A DNA stretch of 64,000 nt from Cephalotrichum gorgonifer (taxonomy: Eukaryota > Ascomycota > Sordariomycetes > Microascales > Microascaceae): assembly GCA_900312665.1 (NCBI GenBank), contig ONZQ02000012.1, positions 576,907 to 640,906 on the forward strand. The letters run 5' to 3'. The translations under genes and the position numbers were made by a program. Positions 47,108 through 58,285 of the stretch are shown here, in pieces (position 1 is the first letter of the stretch; every line of letters starts with the position of its first letter). The notes beneath the pieces are model-generated. The model did no database searches. It was given only the letters and a program-made list of their open reading frames with translations, and had not been told where the DNA came from.

Positions 47108-47195
47108 GGTTGGGTGGCGCAATGGTAGCGCGTTGCTTTCCGGTTCTCACCCTGGAATATGGCAAAGGTTCTGGGTTCGAGTCCCAGCTTGATCG
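47108..47195 (+). tRNA. tRNA-Arg(CCG) with intron
   Basis: Acceptor GGTTGGG pairs with CTTGATC, with four G-U wobbles, then discriminator G. D-stem GCGC/GCGC around AATGGTA. Anticodon stem TTGCT/GGCAA, anticodon CCG, followed by an intron of about 16 bases. T-arm CTGGG-TTCGAGT-CCCAG. An A-rich then T8 tract follows (about 47203-47219), a Pol III terminator. The wobble-rich acceptor stem makes it less certain than the tRNA-Pro. Confidence 0.8.
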
Positions 47196-47841
47196 ACCAT
47201 CATTTTTGTATTTTTTTTGTCCCTTTTTGGACCTTGATTAATGTCCAACACTCTATTCAGAACTAAATCTATATTATTGCCCTCTACTCCGTAGCTAGGG
47301 CACAGTCCGACGAATCAATACGTAAGTGGTAATATAGAGGCGCCAACCAGCACGGGTTCGACGTCGAAATCGTGGTGTAGGTTGAAGACAGGGGGCAACA
47401 CATACGTTTATATACGACTTCGGATTGTGTAACCCATCCTGTCACCTCGTGTACCCAGTCATAGCACTGCATTAGGTTGATGGTAGTGAGATGACTCGTT
47501 AGCGATAAGCCCTGCTTTGCCATGGCAGGGGGTTGCATCTTACTGTTGCACAGCCCGTAGGGTTGATATCAGCACGCATAGCAGCTAATGCAGGCACTGA
47601 AGTGTTTGTACTTGGGTTAAGCAGTATTCGTAGGGGCTAGGATATCCTACCCGTACTGTAATGCATTTCTACGCAGTACTACACTTGATTGCAGAGTAGT
47701 TGTCTCATCACGAGCAATCAAGTCAAAGTCAGAGTTCAAACCAACTTCTACAATACCACACTACTAAGCCCTTCACGGCGATTATAATCAAATTCTGATA
47801 TAAGCATTGTTGTATCAGGATTCCACGTCTCTCTATTAACC
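47196..47841. other. Intergenic, no gene seen
   Basis: Apart from the T-run behind the tRNA nothing is recognisable; open frames are short. Confidence 0.5.
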
Positions 47842-48667
47842 TTAGATGTGATTTATCCTGACCCCCGGCCATTTAGTCTCCACCCAGCATTCATACCACA
47901 CTCCAACCAAAGTCCCAATCAAGAAGAATCTACAGGATACCGTCTCATTAGCCGTGTAATATCTTTGGGTATAGGAAAAGAAAGGACCCGTTGCAAACTT
48001 ACATCTGTATCCCGAAAAATGCAGCCATGGTCACCACGTACGAGAACCCGACGATGAGGGTTTCGCCACTCCGTGATACAAGCACCGTGAGCGCCAACGT
48101 AATAGTAGTCACCACGATAGCGGCTATTTCTCCACCTAGATGCACCGATCGGGACAAGAAGGGCTTGTTCTTGCGATGTGATCGCCAGTAGTTCGCCCAT
48201 ACGACGTACCACCAGGGTACGTAAACGAGGAACTATACCAGCTTCAGATTAGCATCACTAGACTCCCAAACGATGAGAGATAGATGATTCCATACGTAGG
48301 TAATCCCTATCCAGAACGGCGCCCACGACATGCTCCCTGGGTCGCCTTTCCCCCTATTCAGCCCCCTCCAAAAACCCTGGTTCGCGCTGATATGCACGAA
48401 CGCCATCAGGACAACCACTGCCAAGGGCAGAGGCAGGGTGAAATTCCTGCAAAACGGGCTCGTGTTGCACAGGAATCTATGCAGAAAGGTCTTTGGCGGC
48501 TGAGGCCCGCGTCCCGAGGGGGTTGTAGGCGACGGGGGAGAGGGAGCAGGGGTAGGGGCCGCTTCGCTGGCTTCGGATGGGCGGGGGTTCGTGGGGAGGG
48601 GGGCGAGGGCGAAGGGTTTCGTGGATTCGGTGCTGCGTCGGGGACGGATTTTTAAGAGGGAGAGCAT
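47842..48667 (-). CDS. Four-TM membrane protein, unknown function
   Basis: Three exons on the minus strand, 48667-48296, 48232-48003 and 47929-47842 (229 aa). Donors are GTATGG and GTAAGT, branch points CTAAT, and phases match. The cytosol-like N-terminus is Pro-rich (TPAPSPPSPTTPSGRGPQPP). Membrane segments: LPLPLAVVVLMAFVHISANQ, PFWIGITYFLVYVPWWYVVW, IAAIVVTTITLALTVLV and YVVTMAAFFGIQIFFLIGTL. The layout (four spans, short loops) recalls MARVEL-like fungal proteins, but no signature proves it. If the last intron is kept, the protein stops early at GIQM. Confidence 0.75.
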
Positions 48668-49752
48668 TGTGTTGGTCGATGCCCCTCGGGCTTTTGTGAG
48701 AGTAGGATGTCGGATGCACAGGATAACGCGGGAGGTAGATACGACGGAGAGGCCTTTTCGTGGAGGAGGTGGGGTGGCAGATTTCGAGCCGGAGGAAAGG
48801 TGAATGAAGAAAGGTAGTGATTAAGTGAGTACGTTCCGTAGCATCGCAGGGGTGTATGTTCACGTATGTCGGTGGATGGCCAAAGAGAATACATGTGAAT
48901 AGGAATGACTACCTAAAATTGGTAGAGATCCCCCCCAGGGTGTCGCTGGGATATTTTGCGTCCGTCCATCATTTCTCCCACGACTATCTATAAATGAGTA
49001 AACGCTCAAGCATTCCTCGCATGGCTAGGCGAGTCACATGAGCTTGCTGGCGATGAAACAGCCTCCGTTTTGCATATGCCAGTCGTTGCTTAGGCTAAAT
49101 CGTAGGTACAGCCAAAAGTTGAACAACGTGCTGCCCAAGAATATTGGCCTATTCATCTAGATCTAACCACCCTTTCAGCCGCATGGCTCAGAAGCGCTTT
49201 GCGTGGAGAGAGACTAGGAGAGGTGGTCATCGCGATTTGACCTGAGTAGCAAGTACAATACGCAGTAATCCCGAGGACTTTAGAAGAGGCGCACGGAATT
49301 TATCAGTAGCATATCAGGCTACTAGTACATAAATGCTTATTTTGATATCACTATTTTTTTTTTCACTTTATCCTTTTAAGTTTCTTGTATGACTAGCTAT
49401 AGACTTATTTTGAGCTTAAATGGCCGTACCTGTGATGTGTCTTGTGGACTGCTTGAGAAGCAACACGTTGATTATGTGTGTCTTGTTCGAAGATATCAGA
49501 CGAACTTTGTGCTTTAGGCTTCAGCCATTCGCATAGCCTTCGAAAGACAACAGAAAATAACCTTCATTGTAAATGTCTTGCTAAAGCATGCTAATAATGG
49601 CGAACCCTGCGATACTATTAAGGTGAACCCCCCTCCTTTCTGCCCCCCATGCCCTCCAAAAAACTAGCCCCCCGGCTTGACCTCGCTTTTCCGATCTTAA
49701 ACAAGCCTACGGATAACACTCAACGCATATCCCCGGCCAAAAAACAACACCC
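48668..49752. other. Intergenic, no gene seen
   Basis: About 1.1 kb without a supported gene. It is partly AT-rich, with a T-run at 49353-49361. It holds the divergent promoters of the four-TM protein and the Lys-rich orphan. Confidence 0.5.
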
Positions 49753-51110
49753 ATGAGATTACAGATACCAAGCAACGCATTTGAACTCATCATGGCCTCG
49801 AGGACTAGAATTAATAGGCGTCGAAGGAGCATCGTTGAGGCCGTTATGAATTCCTCAAATAGCGGTGGTTCGGCTTCAAATACACCAGGCCAGAGCTCCG
49901 CTCCAAATATTCCAGAGCAGGCTTCCCCTTCAAATAGCGCATGCGAGGGCTCAGCTTCCATATCAGGCGAGGCGGCGACCGTGAGCAACATCGATCCACC
50001 TACAGAAACGCCCACAGCTACCACAGAAACGCCAACGGACGGGCCAACTTGGGACACTGAACCCAGGAGATGGGGTGGCCAGCGACACGTCAAGGTATCG
50101 ATGCTCCCCGTCGACAAATTCTCCACGCAGGAAGAGCCCCTGTTCCTGCATTTCGGGGAGGGATTCTCCGTCTCTGCCCCTCCCGAAAGGGTCAGCATTA
50201 AAGTCAAGAACCCCGGAAACAAGAAGAAGAAGAAGAAGACAAAGCAGGGCGAATATCCCCACTCATTCGATCCCCCATTCTTCGCAGTAAGGGATGTGCG
50301 GGAACGGGGATTCCCTCAGATCTTCCCCTTAAAGGACTCCCTGGCTAGGTCCTGGTGGGATACCGCGGCCCGTGTCCGCACGCTAATCGCCAAGTGCGAT
50401 TGGAGACGTCCCGTCCAAGAAGGGTATCTCTTCCGCGATCGCGCCGGGGGCCATCAGCTACTCGCTCTCCACTCAGGCCTCGGCCCGGGTGAGGTGGAAC
50501 ACCCCATCGTGGGGCCGTTCGACTGGACCAGGGAGTGGGACTGTGTGCTCTCCATGACCCAGTGGTCCCGCATATACGGTTTCCCGGTCACGAGCTCCTT
50601 CTACTTTAAGGACCTGAAGGTCCGTCTCGGCCGGGGCGTGCCGTGGAGAAACATACACCGAACTAGGTTGGTAAAGGAGAGAAGGTACCGGGAGATTACC
50701 TGCTACTGCTGTGTGGACAGGGAGTGGGTTTGCGAGAGCAAGTTCCTCGACCGCTCGTGTGACCCCCAGTGGGCCGCCGTCATTGCCGTGGGACACCTGA
50801 GTCGAATGCAAGCTCTGGAGAACAACGCGCTAGATGTTGTACGACATTCCAAGGTTACGCGGTGAGTTTAACACGCATAGTTTTCAACTACTATTCTACC
50901 TAATTGTATCCTTTCTAACTGATTCTGACCTATCTGTCTAGTGCGGAGCTTGATATGCGCACGGGCTCGGGGAGGTATAGGAAGGTGATGAGGTATAACT
51001 ACGGACATTCCTACGGGAACGACCTTGCGTACCATTGGTTGAGTAATATTTGGCGCGAGTCGTTGGTTGCAGAGTTTGAAGAGTACTTCGGATGTCTTTT
51101 CCAGGTTTGA
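49753..51110 (+). CDS. Orphan protein with poly-Lys stretch
   Basis: Two exons, 49753-50861 and 50942-51110 (425 aa), GTGAGT donor and CTAG acceptor, phase matching. Residues 1-100 are disordered (Ser/Pro/Thr-rich: SNSGGSASNTPGQSS, TETPTATTETPT). A basic run NKKKKKKTKQGEYPHSF sits near residue 160 and could act as a nuclear localisation or nucleic-acid contact. The rest is a compact, Trp-rich domain (SWWDTAARVRTLIAKCDW, CVLSMTQWSRIYGF, REITCYCCVDREWVCESK, WRESLVAEFEEYFGCLF). No known family. Codon usage and splicing argue for a real gene. Confidence 0.78.
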
Positions 51111-51491
51111 AAGTGGGTGGGGTGTCTGAGCCATTCTATGTGTGAGGGCCTGCGAGATGTTTGCTTAGTTTGTTATCGACATCCTATTTCGTAGTTGTGC
51201 TATTATTAAAACTCTTACCGGACGCAGCGGGCAAATGTCGTGTGAAAATTCTCCAACTTTCTCTCTCCAAAACAACATCGCCTTCTCTTAGAAGCGCCCA
51301 CTCGACCGTCCTGTTGCTTGGTCATGCACATCGACCGGTGAAGATAAAGACCTGAATAGGTTGTATATTTTCTACTTCCCTCTCTCCATAAAATTCGAGG
51401 ATATCCTATCCCTCTGGTCGTGATGAATTCTGCCTCCAACTCCCAGTGCGTTCCCGCCACAAAATCAAAAGATCTAAAGTCATCTAGGCCT
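51111..51491. other. Convergent intergenic spacer
   Basis: About 380 bases between two converging genes, with no other feature seen. Confidence 0.5.
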
Positions 51492-53594
51492 CTACACAAT
51501 ATGGAAAGTCTCCAGATGCGCAGTCCCATCTCTTACGCACGATATAGCTTCGCCCTGCATTAGCCCTTCAACATAGCCCGTCCCCAGATTAATGCTATGC
51601 GAGTCGACCTTGCGAAGCAGGACGGGCATTAGACAGTTTGGTAGGATACAAACGCGATCACCGTTCCGCAAACCCCTCCGACCCCAGCCAAGATACCCCT
51701 TGGATGTCACAAACGCCACATGCTGGCCCATGCCATCCGCAATATTCTTTGCGACATTTGCGGTATCGGCCCATAGTGAAGGCCATGGGTCGTCAGCAGT
51801 AACGGGTATTTTCACGTCTGCGGATATTTGGCGCATGATGGGGAGTAAGGGAACTAATTCGTGTATCATGGTGTTAAACGGCTTGCCGACGAGTTTCTCC
51901 AGAAGACCTTCCGAGGTTGACAGTCCCAGCTTTTCTAGTGCTTCTTCCTTGTCAAACTCCCTAGATCTAGTGCTATTGGGAGACCGAAGCGTCGCTTGAA
52001 ACCAGGGGAAGATCTTCTCAACAATCGTCGCTAGATTTGGGGTACGTTCCAGGAGCTCGCGGTCGGGCCACCTTCGACCGCGCAATACCAGGCGGGCGAG
52101 AGCTTGTGCGATCGGAATGCCGGATGGATACGGCCGCTCCCCTTGGGCTTTAAGGCGGTCGACGCAGAATGCCATCCAGCTCCCATCCTTCATATCGCAA
52201 ACCCTTGTTAGGGAAACGACATCGAACAAGACTCCTGGTGTAACGAGAGTGTTCTTGCTTATCGACCAGGGGACTTGGTTGTCTGCCATGATCAGAAGCG
52301 ACTCCCAGCTTTTGTCGGCCTCGTAGTTGGCGTTAAGTAGCCAAGAAAAGGAGTACATCTTGGAGATTTGATCCCAGTTTGGCACCCAAGATGGTACAAA
52401 CAAGTTTGCTGCAGGTGCCGTACCGCCCATGTCTTCAGTTGGCGGGAGCTCCCAGTGTCCCGCGTGAGATAATATGCTCAAGCTGTTCTCAATGCGGATG
52501 TTCGTTGTCGCAAAGTCATAGAAGACCGACTCTGCAGATAGCGAGTAGTCTGGTTGCAATGAATCAACGCCAACGATTCCCAAAACGCTGTATAGATTGT
52601 CCCTAGGATCTGTCGCCTGTTGAGAAATGGTCTGAAGGACCCATGTCTTCCATCGCATGTGGCGCTGGGTCTCATCGAGCGCGTCGAGTTCCAACCCCTC
52701 GGGGTCCTTAAAAGAGCGGCGAGTAAGAAAGTTGTTCCAGCCCATCGAGTACCAGCCGATCTGGGAAGAGAGACTGGCCCATAGCGTCGCGTCGACACCA
52801 CGGGGGCAGGGTTTTCCCTGGATACGGCGTAGCCAGTATTGGACTGCATTGAGCTGGTGGTAATGGAGAAGACCACCACCGCCGCAGAAAATGATGACGT
52901 TTGGCTGCAGAAGAATCTCCTGGACAATCCACGCTCTTTTCCAGTACGAGCGTTTCATAAGGCTACCAATGCTGTCCCAGAACCGGTTCAAAGACCTGGA
53001 TCTATCATCTTTGTCAGATTGCCATAGTTCGGGCTGCTGTTCAGGGTCTACCCAGGCCATGATGTCTCCCCCCATTGACTTTATGATCTTGCTGCCTATC
53101 TCTGGGATCATCCCCATCGCATAATCGCTGTCGTTCTCATTCTCGCCTAGCCATGTCAAAGTAGCCTTCGCGCCGCTGTATATTGCGCCCATGAGTCCAA
53201 CCTGGTGGTTCCTCTCTTGAGCATTGGACTGGTCGATACACAGAGCGTCGATCCATATCGGCATTTGGAATGCCTTAAAGTCGGGGATAATTTGGCGGAT
53301 ATTCCGATACCGCGTCAACAAAACGGCCAGATTCTTGGTTATTTGTACCCGATGGCCGTTGACAATAACGGCACTCACAATCTCGGGGAGATCTGATATG
53401 TTGTAATTCCACTCGTACGAGAAAGCGTTGAAGTTGGGAAGAGGATCTTGCGAGAGGGATGCCTTGGCCATTGTGCACTGGCAGATAGATAAGACATCTT
53501 CTTCGGCATCGTATGGTGCGACTTCCAAAAGCCGGATTTCTCTATTGCTTGGATCGAGAGGTGTAAAGAGCGGACTCTTGGCATGGGTCTCCAT
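51492..53594 (-). CDS. HET-domain (heterokaryon incompatibility) protein
   Basis: Intronless, 700 aa from ATG 53594. The HET domain starts near residue 55 with FNAFSYEWNYN (normally ALSYVWG) and continues VAVLLTRYRNIR-like text, MPIWIDALCIDQSNAQERNH, QVGLMGAIYSGAKATLTWLG and a long alpha-helical region (YWKRAWIVQEILLQPNVIIF). The C-terminal half carries the usual GYLGWG box (FVTSKGYLGWGRRGLRNGDR) and ends CILPNCLMPVLLRKV and AHLETFHIV. HET domains trigger cell death when genetically different hyphae fuse; many copies have no known partner. No second effector domain (NACHT, repeats) is fused here. Confidence 0.93.
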   Translation of the reverse strand: METHAKSPLFTPLDPSNREIRLLEVAPYDAEEDVLSICQCTMAKASLSQDPLPNFNAFSYEWNYNISDLPEIVSAVIVNGHRVQITKNLAVLLTRYRNIRQIIPDFKAFQMPIWIDALCIDQSNAQERNHQVGLMGAIYSGAKATLTWLGENENDSDYAMGMIPEIGSKIIKSMGGDIMAWVDPEQQPELWQSDKDDRSRSLNRFWDSIGSLMKRSYWKRAWIVQEILLQPNVIIFCGGGGLLHYHQLNAVQYWLRRIQGKPCPRGVDATLWASLSSQIGWYSMGWNNFLTRRSFKDPEGLELDALDETQRHMRWKTWVLQTISQQATDPRDNLYSVLGIVGVDSLQPDYSLSAESVFYDFATTNIRIENSLSILSHAGHWELPPTEDMGGTAPAANLFVPSWVPNWDQISKMYSFSWLLNANYEADKSWESLLIMADNQVPWSISKNTLVTPGVLFDVVSLTRVCDMKDGSWMAFCVDRLKAQGERPYPSGIPIAQALARLVLRGRRWPDRELLERTPNLATIVEKIFPWFQATLRSPNSTRSREFDKEEALEKLGLSTSEGLLEKLVGKPFNTMIHELVPLLPIMRQISADVKIPVTADDPWPSLWADTANVAKNIADGMGQHVAFVTSKGYLGWGRRGLRNGDRVCILPNCLMPVLLRKVDSHSINLGTGYVEGLMQGEAISCVRDGTAHLETFHIV

Positions 53595-54530
53595 TGTCTG
53601 TCGCAGGCTGGGCGCTATCTCTCGAAACGCCCTCACCTTTCGTTCCGTTAAGCGTATTTATATGTCTGTTTATGAGGGGAGTGAATGATGCCGTTGTAGG
53701 AGCGGGGTCATCCGCTAGCGAGAATATTTATCTGTCGAGGCTTTAAAAGGGCATGGAAGTAACCAGGCTCTGATTTGCATACGCAGGGAAATCTGGACCT
53801 CTGCACCTACCACCGACACCTACTCTTTGAAGACCAGCGCGCTACGCGTAGCGTATTCGGCGCATCCTTTCTGGAGAGGACCAGTCCGGGTGACAAGGGA
53901 TGGACCTACACTGAGACTTACTTCGAAGCACAGAGCGGCGTAATTGGTGCGTTTCAAGACTATCAGATGCCCCACATCTGCGAGTTTGACGTTGCACCAA
54001 AGATCTCAGATTAAGGACACCCGGCCCGCCCTCTCAATATTCAGGGACATCAGTGGGCCGTTAAAAGTAAGTTGATGCGCGCTACTACAGTGAAATATAT
54101 GATTATACCCTGCGAAAAGTTTCACCCTGTCACTTATACCTCTAGTTGCGGCCCACCTTTACAGCCTCCGATTTTCAGGAACGATGTTTCCACTAACCAG
54201 AGTCGCAGCACTGGGAAACGTCGAGGCTTTGCTGAACGGGGAATCTACGCGCTCCAGTACTGTTCCCGGGGTCGATTAAGGAGAATACTTTATTTGTGTA
54301 GTTGAAGCATTTTCACATGTAAAATGCCAAGAAAAGCAAAGGGAAATGTCCCTCCAGGGATATACCAAGAGTGAGATCCACCTCACCGTCTACAGCTTGA
54401 ATATCTACCCACTCTCCACCTACAGTTGAGTATCGTCGATGCCCATGTTTTCAGGATTGACGGTTTGCAGAGTCTTGTTTCCTGAAGTACGTCCGACAAT
54501 ATCATCACGCATCTAACCCGACGCTTCACA
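53595..54530. other. Intergenic upstream of pectin lyase
   Basis: About 940 bases holding only short frames. It lies between the divergent HET gene and the pectin lyase, so it carries both promoters. Confidence 0.5.
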
Positions 54531-55915
54531 ATGAAGACCCTTTCCGCTATCTCGATACTTCTGGCGGGGACCCCCCTATCCTTCGCCCAGGTCAAAGGTA
54601 GCCCCTTTGGCTTCGCAACTGGTGTGACAGGCGGTGGGAGTGCGACTCCGGAGTACCCTCAAACTCTTGAAGAGTTCGTATCCTTGTCATAATACCGCAG
54701 GACGTCCCAGTCCACATACGCTTACACGGTTACACAGGCTCGCCTCCCTCCTCAGCGATGACAAACCCCGTGTCATTATGCTAGATAAGACCTTCGACTT
54801 CCTCGAGTCGGAGGGCAGCACCACGGCAAAGTGCTGCAGTGACGATAGGACGACCAAGTGTCCAGGCGGAACCTCGGCGGGTCAGCTCTGGATCCAAGAC
54901 ACATGCGACTCGGGCACCAGGGAGACGTGCACGTACTGGAACGCACCCAAGACGCCCCTCACGGTCGGGAGCAACAAGAGTCTCGTCGGGGTCGGGAGCA
55001 AGGGAATCCTCCGAGGGAAGGGACTTCGTCTTGTTGGGGGCGTAAGCAACATCATCATACAGAATATCCACATAACGGTATGTCGCCCCCTCAAGATTGG
55101 CCCTGGGTGTATCTTTGTAAGACAAGGACGAATGGGAGACTAATTAGGACTATCAAGGAACTCAACCCCGAGTTCGTCTGGGGCGGAGACGCGATCACCC
55201 TTGACGGGTGCGACCGTGTGTGGATCGACCACAATAAATTCTCTTTAATCGGCCGCCAAATGCTCGTCTCCGGCTGGAATGCCGCGGGCCTTGTTACCAT
55301 ATCCGATAACGAGTTCGATGGCGTGACGGAGTGGTCAGCCGGATGCAATGGCAAGCACTACTGGACCATGCTACTCCTGGGCGAGTCGGACTCCTACACC
55401 ATCTCAGGCAACTGGTTCCACGATGTCTCTGGTAGGGCGCCGCACTTGGGGACGGATTACACGGAGTCGACTATTCTTGCCCACTTTGTCAATAACTACT
55501 TCCAGGTATGTTTCCCAGCTCCCCGCCCTCGGTGGTTCCTTTAACATCAGGTTTTGACAATTGTCGTTTCTAGAATATTGGCGGCCATTCTTTCGATATT
55601 GACACGAATGTGTGGCTCCTGGTCGAGGGTAACTACTTCGAGGGCGTCGATACACCTCTCACAGCAGACTCATACACCAAAGGCGGGAAAATCTACTTTA
55701 TCCAGACAGCCGAGGACGCCTCCAGCGCTGCTAGTACGTTGGGATACACCCCCGAAGTCAATGCCTTTTCGGGCTCTAGAGAGGTGAGCGATGTTGTGAA
55801 CCGGGAAGCAATTGAGACCTTGGGACAGCACCAGGGGAGCATTAGGTGGAAGCACTGGAAGCCTGAGGATGTGCCGGCAAAGGTCCAGGCAATTGCTGGC
55901 GTCGGCAAGGTCTAA
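54531..55915 (+). CDS. Pectin lyase, PL1 family
   Basis: Secreted enzyme that cuts methyl-esterified pectin by beta-elimination. Exons 54531-54673, 54738-55077, 55158-55505 and 55574-55915 (390 aa); phases match. Signal peptide MKTLSAISILLAGTPLSFAQ, then the typical mature start VKGSPFGFATGVTGGGSATP. Signatures: DDKPRVIMLDKTFDF, SNIIIQNIHITELNPEFVWG, GGDAITLDGCDRVWIDHNKF and SGRAPHLGTDY, whose Arg is the catalytic residue of the pectin lyase branch. Two Cys-rich loops (KCCSDDRTTKCPGG and DTCDSGTRETCTYW) are as in Aspergillus pectin lyases. The first donor, GTTCGT, is unusual but gives the only consistent join. Confidence 0.93.
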
Positions 55916-56806
55916 TCCAGTCTAGCATAGTAAGCCATTCACAACCAAGTACAAGGCCGAAAACTCTCTACGTCGTAGACACGTATTCATATAATTCTTG
56001 AACCATACTCCACGTATCATATTATTATATCAAGATCCAAGCGGCGCATTGCCCCCGCTGAAATTCCTTGTGATGCCTCCTTTCACGTTAGCAGGTGGCA
56101 CCTCCTATAAACACGGGACTATTGACACACGCTGAATCTGGTGCTCCTGCCGAGTTTGTATCTCAGAGTTCTCCCGTAATACCGTGCTTGCCTTAGCACA
56201 CCTCCCTCTTCTGTACCTTCCCTTAAGATTCTGAGAGCTACAGGTCAAGTCAAAGGCGAGTTTCTATGCACTCGGGCTTAGTACTCTAATGAATATTACT
56301 CAAACCGCATTTTACAGGTTGAATGAAGAGTGGAAGTGGGACTTGGAGGCAAACAGGAGGTCTGAGGAACCTCTGCAACCAGGGCAGGTTTCTCACCTTC
56401 ACCTCTGGAAGTTCCGTCCAAGCCCCAGTCTCCAAACTCCAGTCGGTGGGGTCAGAAAATGGTAGACTGCAAAAAGGAGTATTCAAGGCACATTCCGGAT
56501 CATGTGAGCTCCACTCAACTCAAGAACTCATGCCGCAGCCTTCATTTTGCAGGAAGGTGCTAGTCAACAACCCAAATTCACCAACAACCTACCACCTCGG
56601 TCCTCGAAAACAAATCGATACAAGGCAAGCTCAAATTTCTCCCACTTCTCACTCTTTATTTCCGTAAAAGTCTAATCTCAAGGTGGCGTGGCTTCATTCA
56701 GCACCTAAACTTTTATCTCCTCTTCCCACTCTCCACCAATCTGACGCCATCCGCCTGGCTTCCACCTCGTCTATCCCACGCGTTCCCATCCAGTCATCTC
56801 GCCAGT
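55916..56806. other. Intergenic, no gene seen
   Basis: About 890 bases. A CT-rich run before 56807 is a plausible leader for the next gene. A 114-residue frame at 56323-56667 has no supporting feature. Confidence 0.5.
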
Positions 56807-58285
56807 ATGGCGGCACTTAGGTCAAACCAAGATGCCCAGAAATATCTCAGAGAATGCCTCCAGGGTATTCCTATCTCTTGGTGGTCGGACTTCGACGGCC
56901 AGAGCGTGGCGAAAATCCTCCGAGAACTTGAGATAAACACTTCGGTCCGAGCAGTGTCAGCGCAAAGGCTCTACAAACGTGTACAAAATCGATTGACACT
57001 TAGTCGTGCCACCTCGCCAACACGAATGCAGTTCCTTGCATTATGTCTTCATCAAGGATTGACCTGGACCGGCGACAAGTTTCTCAACAAAATCCGGGAG
57101 AAAAGTTTGGCCCACATCGTTGTTTGGCACCAAACAGACCCCGATCCGCCGGCCCCAAATGACCCTATCGAATCCTGGCGTGCCTGGCTGAGCGTGATTC
57201 ACAAGAGCTTACGACCGAGTAGTGAGGCCCTGGCAGGAATGTCCCGTGCACAACAAGCGTTCCGGGACGCGGTGCTGCGTGTGGAGGTCACGGAGGTTAC
57301 ACAAAATCGCATTCTATGGAGCACACCCGTGGACATAGAGAGAGCCTCACAGTTGTTAAAGCAGCACTTCGAGAACGTGGTACGAAGATTTGCTAGCACC
57401 ACACCCCAGCCGGCGTGTGGAGGGGCCGATCCTTCTGAGAAGTCTGGGAGTTCTTTAGAGTCTCCACGGACCTGCCGGATTCAAGATCCTCAGAATACAA
57501 CGTCGAACAAGGGCCCAACTCAAAATTCGTCACACAGACACCAAGACCTAGCTCTAGACGTACACAGTGCCGGTCCGTCCTCAGTTCAAACTCAGCTACA
57601 CGATCCCACCACACCCAACCAGACACAGCAGAGCTTGCCAGTTCCCCCGGCCACCCAACAGCAAAGCAGTGTGTCCCGACACGCCGTGTTACCCGAAGTT
57701 TTCCATGAGGATAGCGCAGTTCCCCTGACCGGCCACATCAACCGCCACCAAGGTCCCGTGCGATCCCTCCTATCACCCCTACCAATTCTCGCCGACACCG
57801 TAGCTCCCGGAATCAATCTGGGCAGCCCTGAGGTCCCGAGCCAACTTCAAGTTACGCAACGAGAAACGGAAATACACGTCCTAGAGACTCTCAAAAGTAC
57901 CCAGGCGATAGCGCAAGACTTCGCAACCTTCTTCGAGGATCTCCGGTGTCGCGACAGAAAGAACACGTGCGAGCTCCAGGCGCTTGATTGCCACCTAGAT
58001 AACTTGAAGGGGTATATTATCCAGTCCGTGGGCTTTCAGATCGAGATTAGGAACGAACAAGAGCGTTTCAAAGGCCATCCCATCATTGTTGATGAGTTTG
58101 AGCGCGTTAGGCTGGATGGCCTACGGCGGGCCGAAGATTCCGTCAGAGAACAGGCGGAACTTGAGGCACGACGGAAGCAACTCATAGAAACGAGTATTTG
58201 CAACGGGCTGGCTATGCAGAGGGCTCGACACGCATATGATGGATGGATCCGCTCCTTGATTGAAGAGGGCGTTATTCGAGGCTAG
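56807..58285 (+). CDS. Orphan coiled-coil protein, 492 aa
   Basis: Single-exon gene beginning MAALRSNQDAQKYLRECLQG. Residues 1-200 form a folded-looking, Trp-containing N-terminal part (DFDGQSVAKILRELEINTSV, IESWRAWLSVIHKSLRPSSE). Residues 205-330 are disordered and Gln/Pro/Ser-rich (QTQQSLPVPPATQQQSSVSR). Residues 360-480 are strongly helical with heptad-like charges (TQAIAQDFATFFEDL, RRAEDSVREQAELEARRKQL), a likely coiled coil. There is no signal peptide or membrane segment. No family recognised; the long intact frame is the main support. Confidence 0.72.
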   Translation: MAALRSNQDAQKYLRECLQGIPISWWSDFDGQSVAKILRELEINTSVRAVSAQRLYKRVQNRLTLSRATSPTRMQFLALCLHQGLTWTGDKFLNKIREKSLAHIVVWHQTDPDPPAPNDPIESWRAWLSVIHKSLRPSSEALAGMSRAQQAFRDAVLRVEVTEVTQNRILWSTPVDIERASQLLKQHFENVVRRFASTTPQPACGGADPSEKSGSSLESPRTCRIQDPQNTTSNKGPTQNSSHRHQDLALDVHSAGPSSVQTQLHDPTTPNQTQQSLPVPPATQQQSSVSRHAVLPEVFHEDSAVPLTGHINRHQGPVRSLLSPLPILADTVAPGINLGSPEVPSQLQVTQRETEIHVLETLKSTQAIAQDFATFFEDLRCRDRKNTCELQALDCHLDNLKGYIIQSVGFQIEIRNEQERFKGHPIIVDEFERVRLDGLRRAEDSVREQAELEARRKQLIETSICNGLAMQRARHAYDGWIRSLIEEGVIRG

